Shown here in pieces: positions 17,995 through 25,929 of a stretch of 33,256 bases of DNA. Below the pieces are notes generated by a model that was given only the letters and a program-made list of their open reading frames with translations, ran no database searches and was not told the origin of the DNA. The translations under genes were made by a program, and so were the position numbers. Positions within the stretch are counted from its first letter, which is position 1. Each line of letters starts with the position of its first letter. This DNA is from Rhodoferax sp. Lineage in GTDB: Bacteria > Pseudomonadota > Gammaproteobacteria > Burkholderiales > Burkholderiaceae_C. The stretch is from contig JAIFLV010000026.1 in assembly GCA_020048895.1 (NCBI GenBank), forward strand, positions 1 to 33,256. Reading direction: 5' to 3'.

Positions 17995-20634
17995 TCAGGC
18001 TTCCAGTGCGGCCAGCAGTTCAGTCTCGATCTCGATCTGCTTGCGGTTGTGTTGCAGTTCGGCGCCGTCGACCAGAAAAGTGTCTTCCACCCGCTCACCG
18101 AGCGTGGCGACTTTGGCTAACTGCAAATTGATCTTGTGTTTGGCCAATACCCGGGCCACGCTGTAAAGCAAGCCCACCCGGTCGCTGGCCGAGATGTTGA
18201 GCAGCCAATGCTGCGCCTTTTCGTCCGGCTGCAAGGTGACACGTGGTGCAATCGGAAAACTTTTCACCCGACGTGACACGCGGCCACGGCTGGGCTTGGG
18301 CAGCGGGCCCGCCTCGGAGATGGCATGGCTCAGGCCGTTTTCAAGCATGCTGGTGAGCTCACGGTAATGCTCGTCCATGTCGTGGGCCGGGGTGACCACT
18401 TGAAAGGTGTCCAGCGCAAAACCCGATGGGGTGGTGTGAATACGGGCGTCCAGAACGCTAAAGCCGCCGTGTTCAAAGTATCCGCAAATGCGGGCAAAGA
18501 GGTCGGGCTGGTCGTGGGTGTAGACCATCACCTGCAGTCCAGCTCCGCCGGGGGGTGAACGGCGGGCCCGTACGATCGGTTGTGTGGTGTTGACGTAACG
18601 CGACAGGTGTTTGGTATGCCAGGCAATGTCACCCGCTTCGTGGCGCATAAAGTAGCTGATGTCCAAGGTGGCCCACAACGCCTTGTGCACTTCAAACGGC
18701 ATCGAATGCAAGGCCAGAATCACCAGGGCTTCACGTTTGCGTGCTTCCACTTCCGCATCATGGTCGGGAGCATGGCCGCCCAGCGCGCGCGCGGTGTAAC
18801 GGTACAGGTCTTCGAGCAGCTTGCCTTTCCAGGCATTCCATACCTTGGGGGAGGTGCCGCGAATATCGGCCACCGTCAGCAGATACAGTGCAGTCAGCCG
18901 ACGCTCGGTGCCGACACGCTTGGCAAAGTCTGCGATCACCTTGGGGTCACTCAGGTCCGACTTCTGGGCGATGCGGCTCATGGTGAGGTGCTCACGCACC
19001 ACAAAAGCCATCAGTTCAGAGTCTTCTCGCGCAAAGCCGTGCTGCTTGCAAAAACGCCGCACCTCCATGGCGCCGAGGTCGGAGTGGTCACCACCGCGCC
19101 CCTTGGCGATGTCATGGAAAATCGCTGCGACGTACAGCAGCCACGGCTTGTCCCACCCCCCGGCCAATTGCGAGCAGAAGGGATATTCGTGAGCGTGCTC
19201 CACGATGAAAAAACGGCGCACATTGCGCAGCACCATCAGCACGTGCTGATCGACCGTGTAGACATGAAACAGGTCGTGCTGCATTTGCCCGACGATTTTG
19301 CGAAACACCCACAAATAGCGACCCAGTACTGAAGTTTGGTTCATCAGGCGCATCGCATGGGTGATACCTTCAGGAGCCAGCAAAATCTTGCGAAAAGTGT
19401 CACGGTTGGTGGGGTCGTTGCGAAAGCGCGTGTCCATGACATCGCGCGCGTTGTAGAGCGCGCGCAGCGTGCGGGCAGAGAGATCTTTCACGCCCACCGT
19501 GGTCTGGTAGACAAGAAAGGTTTCCAGTATGGCGGTAGGTTCACGCAGGTACAGGTCGTCGCTGGCAACGTCGAGCATGCCCGCCTTGTCATTGAAGTGG
19601 GCGTTGATGGGACGCAGTGTATGGGTGGACGGATTCAGGCGCTCTTCGATGTTGAGCATCAGGATCTGGTTGAGCTGCGCAACCGCTTTGGCGGCCCAGT
19701 AATAGCGCTTCATCAACGCTTCGCCTTTGCGTGCCACGATGCGTTGACCAGCAGGTGTGGGCGGGGCGATGTAGCCGAACGACTCGGCCAGCGTGTTTTG
19801 CAGATCAAATATCAGCCGGTCTTCGCGCCGATTGGCGAGCACATGCAGCCGTGCGCGTATCAAGAACAGCAACGACTCGTTGCGCTTGATTTGCCGTATC
19901 TCAAACGGTGTGGCGAAGCCATTGGAAGCAAGGTCTGCCCATTTACTGCCAAATCCTGCGGCCTTCGCTACCCACAGAATAACCTGAAGGTCGCGCAGGC
20001 CGCCGGGCGACTCCTTGCAGTTGGGCTCCAGAGAGTAGGGCGTGTTTTCAAACTTGGTGTGGCGCTGACGCATCTCCAGTGTCTTGGCCACGAAGAAAGC
20101 CTTGGGGTCCAGGGCAGCGAAAAATTCCTTCTGAAACTGCTGCAGCAAGGATGTGCTGCCGGTAATGAGGCGGCACTCCAGCAAGGCGGTCTGCACCGTG
20201 ACATCTTTTTCTGCCTCGTCCAGACAATCTCTCAGGCTGCGAACGCTGGAGCCGATTTCCAGGCCCGCATCCCAGCAACTGCCGATGAAGGATTCGATGC
20301 GTGTCTTGCATTCGGGTTCGCTGCCAACAACATCATCATCGCCGGGCACCAGCACGAGCACGTCGACATCGGAAAAAGGAAACAACTCCTTGCGGCCGTA
20401 CCCGCCCACGGCGAGCAGGGCCATGGGGTGTCCGAGTCCCGCATGCGCCCACAGCTTTTTCAGAAGTTCATCGGCCAGCTGGGAGAGTTGCAGCAGTGCC
20501 TTGCGCACGTTGAGGGCCGTGGTGCCCGTGTGCGCAATGTTGTTCATCAGGGCCGCTTTTTGCTCCCTGTACTGCGCGCGCAACGCAGGCAAATGGGTGG
20601 CGGGGACATCGGTCACGGTGGTGTCCGATGTCAA
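17995..20634 (-). CDS. glnD: PII uridylyltransferase/uridylyl-removing enzyme GlnD
   Basis: GlnD senses glutamine and adds or removes UMP on the PII proteins, thereby controlling nitrogen assimilation. The 879-residue protein has the expected four parts: a nucleotidyltransferase domain with VGGYGRKELFPFSDVDVLV (metal aspartates D89, D91), a PII-uridylyltransferase helical region with SPGGLRDLQ near 209-217, an HD domain with FHDIAKGRGGDHS (H507, D508, H517) and two ACT domains at about 700-750 and 808-879 that bind glutamine. The likely start is TTG 20634, which overlaps the map stop as TTGA; an internal ATG at residue 30 would be shorter. No glnB or glnK is in the window. Position after map is common in proteobacteria. 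Confidence 0.96.
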   Translation of the reverse strand: MTSDTTVTDVPATHLPALRAQYREQKAALMNNIAHTGTTALNVRKALLQLSQLADELLKKLWAHAGLGHPMALLAVGGYGRKELFPFSDVDVLVLVPGDDDVVGSEPECKTRIESFIGSCWDAGLEIGSSVRSLRDCLDEAEKDVTVQTALLECRLITGSTSLLQQFQKEFFAALDPKAFFVAKTLEMRQRHTKFENTPYSLEPNCKESPGGLRDLQVILWVAKAAGFGSKWADLASNGFATPFEIRQIKRNESLLFLIRARLHVLANRREDRLIFDLQNTLAESFGYIAPPTPAGQRIVARKGEALMKRYYWAAKAVAQLNQILMLNIEERLNPSTHTLRPINAHFNDKAGMLDVASDDLYLREPTAILETFLVYQTTVGVKDLSARTLRALYNARDVMDTRFRNDPTNRDTFRKILLAPEGITHAMRLMNQTSVLGRYLWVFRKIVGQMQHDLFHVYTVDQHVLMVLRNVRRFFIVEHAHEYPFCSQLAGGWDKPWLLYVAAIFHDIAKGRGGDHSDLGAMEVRRFCKQHGFAREDSELMAFVVREHLTMSRIAQKSDLSDPKVIADFAKRVGTERRLTALYLLTVADIRGTSPKVWNAWKGKLLEDLYRYTARALGGHAPDHDAEVEARKREALVILALHSMPFEVHKALWATLDISYFMRHEAGDIAWHTKHLSRYVNTTQPIVRARRSPPGGAGLQVMVYTHDQPDLFARICGYFEHGGFSVLDARIHTTPSGFALDTFQVVTPAHDMDEHYRELTSMLENGLSHAISEAGPLPKPSRGRVSRRVKSFPIAPRVTLQPDEKAQHWLLNISASDRVGLLYSVARVLAKHKINLQLAKVATLGERVEDTFLVDGAELQHNRKQIEIETELLAALEA

Positions 20635-21449
20635 CGGGGTTGGGCGGGCACAAAGGCCGGCGGCGGTGGCGTGCCTGCCGAGACTGTCAGGACTTCATAA
20701 CCGGTGCGCGTCACCAATACGGTGTGTTCCCATTGCGCTGACAGCGAATGGTCCTTGGTGACGATGGTCCAGCCATCCTTCTCGGGGCCATCCTTGATTT
20801 CCTTTTTCCCTGCGTTGATCATGGGCTCGATGGTGAAGGTCATGCCTTCGACGAGCTGCTCCAGCGTGCCCGGGCGGCCATAGTGCAGCACTTGCGGCTC
20901 TTCGTGAAATCCGCGCCCTATGCCGTGGCCGCAGAATTCCCGCACCACGCTGAAACCTTGCGCCTCGGTGAACTGCTGAATCGCGTGCCCGATATCGCCC
21001 AGATACACCCCAGGCTTGACCATCATGATGCCCTTCCACATGGCCTCAAAAGTAATGTGGCACAGGCGCTTGGCCGCGATCGACGCCTCACCCACCACAT
21101 ACATGCGGCTGGAGTCCCCATGCCAACCGTCTTTGATCACCGTCACGTCGATGTTGACGATGTCGCCCTTTTTTAGCCCCTTGTCATTGGGAATGCCGTG
21201 ACAGACCTGGTGGTTGATGGAGGTGCAGATCGACTTGGGATAAGGCGTATTGCCGCCCCCCTTGTAGTTCAGCGGCGCAGGGATGGCCTGCTGCACATCG
21301 ACGATGTAGTCATGCACCAGTTTGTCCAGCGCGTTGGTTGTCACGCCCGGCTTCACATACGGTGTCAGATAGTCCAGCACTTCAGCGGTCAATCGGCCAG
21401 CGATGCGCATGCCCTCAATGCCTGCGGCGTCTTTGTAGGTAATTGTCAT
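20631..21449 (-). CDS. map: Methionine aminopeptidase, type I
   Basis: Map removes the N-terminal methionine from new proteins after deformylation. The 272-residue protein carries all five metal ligands of the type I enzyme: D101 and D112 in IVNIDVTVIKDGWHGDSS, H175 in CGHGIGRGFHEEP, E208 in FTIEPM and E241 in SAQWEHTVLVT, plus H84 in VCHGIP. Length is close to E. coli Map (264), with a short Pro-rich tail. It begins 7 bp after the TetR gene stop and its own stop overlaps the glnD start, so tetR-map-glnD-cdh may form one transcript. Confidence 0.97.
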   Translation of the reverse strand: MTITYKDAAGIEGMRIAGRLTAEVLDYLTPYVKPGVTTNALDKLVHDYIVDVQQAIPAPLNYKGGGNTPYPKSICTSINHQVCHGIPNDKGLKKGDIVNIDVTVIKDGWHGDSSRMYVVGEASIAAKRLCHITFEAMWKGIMMVKPGVYLGDIGHAIQQFTEAQGFSVVREFCGHGIGRGFHEEPQVLHYGRPGTLEQLVEGMTFTIEPMINAGKKEIKDGPEKDGWTIVTKDHSLSAQWEHTVLVTRTGYEVLTVSAGTPPPPAFVPAQPR

Positions 21450-21456
21450 GCGTCAA

Positions 21457-22137
21457 TTATCCCAGAGGGCGCAGCGACTTGTCTTTCCAGAAGGTCGCGC
21501 CGACCAGAACAATCTGCAGCTGCTGCACGAAGTTGTCAATCATCTCGGCTTCCAAGAGCGGATGCTCGGGCGGCAGATCGAGGATCTCGGGGGCTGCCGC
21601 CAGCATGGTATTCACAATCAGGCTGCAAACCAGTTGCAGGCTGGCGGTGGGCATGTCCTTGTAGACGCCAAGGCGGCGCAGGTCCTGCGCCATCTCGTTG
21701 GTGAAATGCGCCACATCGTTGCGAATCGCCATGCGCAGAATGCGACTTCCGCCGCTGCGCTCACTCGAGATAAACAGGAACAGCAAGCGGTTTTGCAATA
21801 CGTAGCGGTGGTACACATTGACGGAGCGTCGCACCATGTCGAATTCGGCGACATTGGACTGGCGGGCCTCGCGCAGCAGGCGCCGCAAAGTGACGCCCAC
21901 TTCCTCTACCAGTGCGAGGCCAAGATCGTCGGTGTTGCGAAAGTGCCGGTAAAACGCGTTGGGCACCATGCCTGCTTCACGCGCAATTTCACGAATACCC
22001 AAGCTGGTGAAGCTGCGTCCTTCACCCATCAGTTGCAGGGCAGCCTGCGTGAGGCTGTTGCGCGTCAGATCCTTGCGCTCGGTGCGGGTCAAGCTGTCCT
22101 TGGTCTTGCGTACTTTGGTCTGGGCAGTTGTGACCAT
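21457..22137 (-). CDS. TetR-family repressor, FabR-like
   Basis: This 226-residue protein is a TetR regulator whose DNA-binding half closely follows E. coli FabR, the repressor of unsaturated fatty acid synthesis genes: RSFTSLGIREIAREAG, then FYRHFRNTDDLGLALVEE and LRRLLREARQ match the equivalent FabR stretches. The C-terminal ligand domain is more diverged. It is divergent from the fatty-acyl operon starting at 22312, with a 16-bp palindrome GTGTACG-AA-CGTACAC (22263-22278) in the operon promoter, which contains the GTAC halves also seen in FabR sites. The likely role is repression of that operon in response to acyl-CoA or acyl-ACP; the ligand is inference. A half-site-like GTGTACG at 22157-22163, near its own start, may allow autoregulation. 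Confidence 0.87.
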   Translation of the reverse strand: MVTTAQTKVRKTKDSLTRTERKDLTRNSLTQAALQLMGEGRSFTSLGIREIAREAGMVPNAFYRHFRNTDDLGLALVEEVGVTLRRLLREARQSNVAEFDMVRRSVNVYHRYVLQNRLLFLFISSERSGGSRILRMAIRNDVAHFTNEMAQDLRRLGVYKDMPTASLQLVCSLIVNTMLAAAPEILDLPPEHPLLEAEMIDNFVQQLQIVLVGATFWKDKSLRPLG

Positions 22138-22252
22138 GTGAACTGGATCCTTGTTTGTGTACGGCTGTAGTTTAACAACGGATCAAGTGGAGTCACTTCA
22201 TTCCCGCCAGGCGTGTGAATAAGAGCTTTCTCTCTAATGTGGCGTTGTTCCA

Positions 22253-22281
22253 TTGAAATTGGGTGTACGAACGTACACAAT
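22253..22281 (+). promoter_or_regulatory. Promoter and TetR operator of the fatty-acyl operon
   Basis: A -35 box TTGAAA (22253-22258) and a -10 box CACAAT (22276-22281) are separated by 17 nt. The perfect palindrome GTGTACGAACGTACAC (22263-22278) fills the spacer and enters the -10 box, so a bound dimer would block RNA polymerase. The predicted RNA start is near 22288, about 24 nt before the fabG start. Confidence 0.7.
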
Positions 22282-22301
22282 CTGCACAGATACTACCAAT
22301 T

Positions 22302-22305
22302 GGAG
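22302..22305 (+). promoter_or_regulatory. Ribosome binding site for the fabG-like gene
   Basis: GGAG, 6 nt before ATG 22312, decides this start. An in-frame upstream start at 22237 would lie before the predicted promoter and gives 25 residues without family similarity. Confidence 0.7.
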
Positions 22306-22311
22306 TTTTTG

Positions 22312-23721
22312 ATGACGGATTCCTACCTTGGCTTTGCCAACTCGACCCTGGGCTCGCGTATCGCGTCCACGCTGGGGCTGCCCCAACCCTTGCCTCTGGA
22401 GCGCTACCGGTCTAGCCAGCCGGTCATCCGGGGTGGTGTGCTGCTTGGTGGTGGTGGCTCACCGCAACTGCTGGGCGCATTGGCGAAATGCTTCCATTCC
22501 ATGGCCGCCAAGACCGTGGCGCACCACAGTTTGCCCCAGTGGACTGCCATCGCCAACCAGGCAGGTCTGATGTCCGGGCGCTGGGGTGTGGAAGACCGGC
22601 CCGGCGAGAAGGTCAAGGCGCTGGTGTTTGATGCCACCGGTTTGCAAACCAGCGAACAGGCGGATGCGCTGTACCAGTTCTTTCACGACGCGGCGCGCTC
22701 GGTCTTGCCCTGCGGACGGGTGGTGGTGCTGGGGCGGCCGCCTGAGAGCTGCGAGTCACCACGTCAGGCCACGATACAACGTGCCCTGGAAGGGCTGACC
22801 CGTGCATTGGCGAAGGAACTCAAGCGCGCGATCACGGTCCAGTTGGTTTATGTGGCTGAAGGTGCAGAAGACCAATTGGAGAGCACGCTGCGGTTTCTGC
22901 TGTCGCCGCGTTGTGCCTATGTGTCAGCGCAAGTGGTGCGTATCGGGCTGCCATCTGCCCCAGGCGCAGTTGTCATGGATTGGGAAAAGCCGCTGAAGGG
23001 AAAGAAGATTCTGGTGACCGGTGCCTCGCGCGGCATTGGCGCAGCGATTGCCGAAACGATGGCACGTGACGGTGCGCAGGTGATTTGCCTGGATGTGCCG
23101 CAGGCCCAAGCCGCTCTGGACGAGATTTCCAATCGCCTGGGTGCCAAGGCCCTGGCGCTGGACATTGGTTCGATGGATGCGCCGCAAGCCCTGGTCGATG
23201 CTGCCCTGGCCGATGGTGGTTGGGACGTGGTGGTTCACAACGCTGGCATTACGCGTGACAAGACCATTGCCAATATGAAGGAGCACCTCTGGCAGGCCGT
23301 GGTCAATGTCAACCTCTCCACGCAGGAGCGCATCAACGAGGCACTGGTCGCCTCCGGCGCACTGAAAGCTGGTAGTCGCATTGTGTGCGTGTCGTCGATC
23401 TCGGGCATTGCCGGCAATCTGGGACAGACCAATTACGCGCTCTCCAAGGCGGGTGTCATTGGCATGGTGCAAAGCATGGCGCCGGTGCTGGCTGAAAAGG
23501 GCATCACCATCAACGCGGTGGCGCCCGGATTCATCGAAACCCAGATGACTGCCGCGGTGCCGTTCGCCATACGCGAGGCGGGCCGACGCATGAACTCGAT
23601 GGGGCAGGGCGGGCAGCCGGTGGACGTGGCAGAGGCCATTGCCTGGTTTGCCTCTCCGGCATCGGGGGGGCTGACCGGCAACGTGGTGCGGGTGTGTGGT
23701 CAGAGCCTGATCGGAGCATAA
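22312..23721 (+). CDS. High-molecular-weight 3-oxoacyl-ACP/CoA reductase (FabG4-like)
   Basis: This short-chain dehydrogenase reduces 3-oxoacyl-ACP or 3-oxoacyl-CoA. At 469 residues it is almost twice the length of ordinary FabG (about 245). The C-terminal part from about 225 is the complete reductase: VTGASRGIG (235-243) for the nucleotide, HNAG (309-312), catalytic S362 region CVSSISG, Y375 and K379 in NYALSKAG. The N-terminal part (1-220) has weak Rossmann features (GGVLLGGGGSPQ at 41-52) but no catalytic residues, as in mycobacterial FabG4. Preference for CoA or ACP substrate and for NADH or NADPH is not readable. It is the first gene of the operon and is 2 bp from the MaoC gene. Confidence 0.9.
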   Translation: MTDSYLGFANSTLGSRIASTLGLPQPLPLERYRSSQPVIRGGVLLGGGGSPQLLGALAKCFHSMAAKTVAHHSLPQWTAIANQAGLMSGRWGVEDRPGEKVKALVFDATGLQTSEQADALYQFFHDAARSVLPCGRVVVLGRPPESCESPRQATIQRALEGLTRALAKELKRAITVQLVYVAEGAEDQLESTLRFLLSPRCAYVSAQVVRIGLPSAPGAVVMDWEKPLKGKKILVTGASRGIGAAIAETMARDGAQVICLDVPQAQAALDEISNRLGAKALALDIGSMDAPQALVDAALADGGWDVVVHNAGITRDKTIANMKEHLWQAVVNVNLSTQERINEALVASGALKAGSRIVCVSSISGIAGNLGQTNYALSKAGVIGMVQSMAPVLAEKGITINAVAPGFIETQMTAAVPFAIREAGRRMNSMGQGGQPVDVAEAIAWFASPASGGLTGNVVRVCGQSLIGA

Positions 23722-23723
23722 GC

Positions 23724-24584
23724 ATGAAGACCATTGAAATTACCGAAACACCCAGCCTGGCCGCCACGTTCTTCCGCGCCCTGGGTACGGGTGCCAAGCA
23801 ACCGGGCTTGATCAAATCCCTTCCCAAAGTCGAACTGGTGTTGCCCGAGGTGGTGCTCGATGCCGAGCACATTGCGCGCTATGCCGCCTTGTGCGGATTC
23901 AAGCCATCGGATGGCGTGCCTTTGATCTATCCCCAACTGCTGACGTTCCCGCTGGTCACAGCCTATGTGAGTTCTGCAGATTGTCCGTGGCCGGCCATGG
24001 GAACTGTGCACCTGACCAATGCCATTGACCAGCACCAGCCATTGCACGCAGACGATCGCGTGCGGGTCGAACTGGAGGCTGGTGATCTTTTTGCGCACGA
24101 CAAGGGTCAGGTGTTCACGCTCAAGCTACGCATCCTGCGCGAGGACACACTGGTGTGGAGCGCCACGCAGAGTCTGCTGCGCGTCGGTGTCAAGCAGACG
24201 TCGGGTGCGCCGTATGTGAGCCAGATCGCGAGCGATTTGCCGCTATCGTGTCAGGCCGAGTTCGCCGCACGCGCCGATCTGGGGCGCAGGTATGGCGAAG
24301 TGTCGGGCGACCGCAACCCGATTCACCTATCGGCGCTCTCGGCCAGGCTGTTTGGCTTCAAGCGCGCCATAGCCCACGGCATGTGGACCAATGCGCGCGC
24401 GCTCTCGTTCCTGTTGCCGACGCAGCAGTTGAAGCAGGCAACGCTGAACGTAGAGTTCAAAACACCGCTGTTCCTTCCAGGGCGCGCCACGCTCTGGACC
24501 ACACGGTCACCCGACGGTGCGCTGTTTGAGGTGCGTGATGCGAAAGGCCAGCGCCCCCATGTGCGCGGTCAACTCAGTTACTGA
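23724..24584 (+). CDS. MaoC-like acyl dehydratase
   Basis: This 286-residue protein has a hotdog-fold hydratase 2 motif, YGEVSGDRNPIH, then FGFKRAIAHGM, near the C-terminus, with the catalytic pair D196 and H201 of R-specific enoyl-CoA hydratases. The N-terminal half (about 35-155) may be a second, non-catalytic hotdog domain, which would make it a double-hotdog protein. It would interconvert trans-2-enoyl and (R)-3-hydroxyacyl thioesters, the stereochemistry also produced by FabG-type reductases, so it fits next to the FabG-like gene. ATG 23724 follows the fabG stop by 2 bp; the ribosome site GGAG lies in the last fabG codons. Confidence 0.87.
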   Translation: MKTIEITETPSLAATFFRALGTGAKQPGLIKSLPKVELVLPEVVLDAEHIARYAALCGFKPSDGVPLIYPQLLTFPLVTAYVSSADCPWPAMGTVHLTNAIDQHQPLHADDRVRVELEAGDLFAHDKGQVFTLKLRILREDTLVWSATQSLLRVGVKQTSGAPYVSQIASDLPLSCQAEFAARADLGRRYGEVSGDRNPIHLSALSARLFGFKRAIAHGMWTNARALSFLLPTQQLKQATLNVEFKTPLFLPGRATLWTTRSPDGALFEVRDAKGQRPHVRGQLSY

Positions 24585-24634
24585 AGCAGACGTCCGCTCC
24601 TCTGTCCATTCAACATTTCACACGGAAACACACC

Positions 24635-25924
24635 ATGAACTCCATTCGCCGCGTCGCCATTCTGGGGGGCAACCGTATACCCTTCGCCCGCTCCAATACC
24701 GTCTATTCACAGGCCACCAACCAGGACATGCTGACTGCCACGCTGCAGGGTCTGGTGGACCGCTTCAACCTGCATGGCGAGCGCATGGGCGATGTGGCCG
24801 CCGGTGCGGTCATGAAACACTCCCGGGACTTCAACCTGGTGCGTGAGTGCGTGCTGTCGACCAGTCTGGCGCGGGAAACACCGGCCTTTGACTTGCAGCA
24901 GGCCTGCGGCACAGGTCTGGAGGCGGCCATGGTCGTGGCCAACAAGATTGCGCTGGGCCACATCGAGTGCGGCATTGCCGGTGGGGTGGACACCACATCC
25001 GACGCTCCGATTGCCCTGAACGAGAAGATGCGCAAGATCCTGCTGGACCTGTCGCGGGCCAAGACACCGGCGCAGCGCCTTGCTGTTGCCACGCGCTTTC
25101 GCCCGGCGATGCTGGTCAGCCCCTCGTTGCCGCGCAATGGCGAGCCGCGCACCGGATTCTCCATGGGCGAGCATGCCGAGCAGATGGCGCGGCAGTGGAA
25201 CATCACCCGGGAAGCGCAGGACGAACTGGCGCTCAAGAGCCACCAGAACCTGGCACGCACCTATGCCGATGGCTTTTTCACCGACTTGATGACCCCGTTC
25301 AAAGGCGTTACACAAGACAACAATCTGCGCGGTGACCTCACCATCGAAAAGCTACGTTCCCTCAAACCGGTTTTCGACAAAAAGGTGGCACCCGGCCAGG
25401 GCACTCTCACAGCAGGCAACTCCACACCTCTGACCGACGGGGCGTCCGCCGTCTTGCTGGCCAGTGAGGAGTGGGCGGCTGCACGCAATCTGCCGGTGTT
25501 GGCGTACCTGACCTTCAGCGAGGTGGCGGCGGTGGATTTCTTTGACAAGAAGGAAGGTCTGTTGATGGCGCCAGCCTACGCCGTGCCACGCATGCTGGCG
25601 CGCGCCAACCTGACGCTGCAGGACTTTGATTTCTACGAGATTCATGAGGCGTTTGCGGCGCAGGTGTTGTGCACGCTGCAGGCCTGGCAGGACAAGACGT
25701 TCTGCAAGGAGCGGCTGGGCTTGTCCAAGCCATTGGGCAAGATCGACATGAACAAGCTCAACATGAACGGCAGTTCTCTTGCTGCTGGCCACCCGTTTGC
25801 CGCAACCGGTGGTCGCATTGTGGCCACGCTGGCCAAGATGCTGGCGCAAAAAGAGTCGGGTCGTGGCCTGATTTCGATTTGCGCTGCCGGTGGTCAAGGC
25901 GTTGTTGCCATCCTTGAAAGGTAA
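24635..25924 (+). CDS. Thiolase, acetyl-CoA C-acyltransferase
   Basis: A thiolase of 429 residues. The acylated cysteine is C91 in LQQACGTGLEAAM; the other active-site groups are EIHEAFAAQ, the GHPFAATG loop after NGSSLAAG, and the second cysteine in SICAAGGQG. The longer loop and the N-terminal RRVAILGGNRIPFARS resemble FadI/trifunctional-protein-beta thiolases more than PhaA, so it may act on medium or long chains in beta-oxidation, but chain length cannot be read from sequence. It begins 50 bp after the MaoC gene and ends 5 bp before the acyl-CoA dehydrogenase gene, in the same operon. Confidence 0.93.
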   Translation: MNSIRRVAILGGNRIPFARSNTVYSQATNQDMLTATLQGLVDRFNLHGERMGDVAAGAVMKHSRDFNLVRECVLSTSLARETPAFDLQQACGTGLEAAMVVANKIALGHIECGIAGGVDTTSDAPIALNEKMRKILLDLSRAKTPAQRLAVATRFRPAMLVSPSLPRNGEPRTGFSMGEHAEQMARQWNITREAQDELALKSHQNLARTYADGFFTDLMTPFKGVTQDNNLRGDLTIEKLRSLKPVFDKKVAPGQGTLTAGNSTPLTDGASAVLLASEEWAAARNLPVLAYLTFSEVAAVDFFDKKEGLLMAPAYAVPRMLARANLTLQDFDFYEIHEAFAAQVLCTLQAWQDKTFCKERLGLSKPLGKIDMNKLNMNGSSLAAGHPFAATGGRIVATLAKMLAQKESGRGLISICAAGGQGVVAILER

Positions 25925-25929
25925 TTGCC

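Noticed and set aside
19336..20700. 454-codon open frame antisense to glnD
   Set aside because: No domain or signal is visible and it exactly covers conserved glnD sequence.
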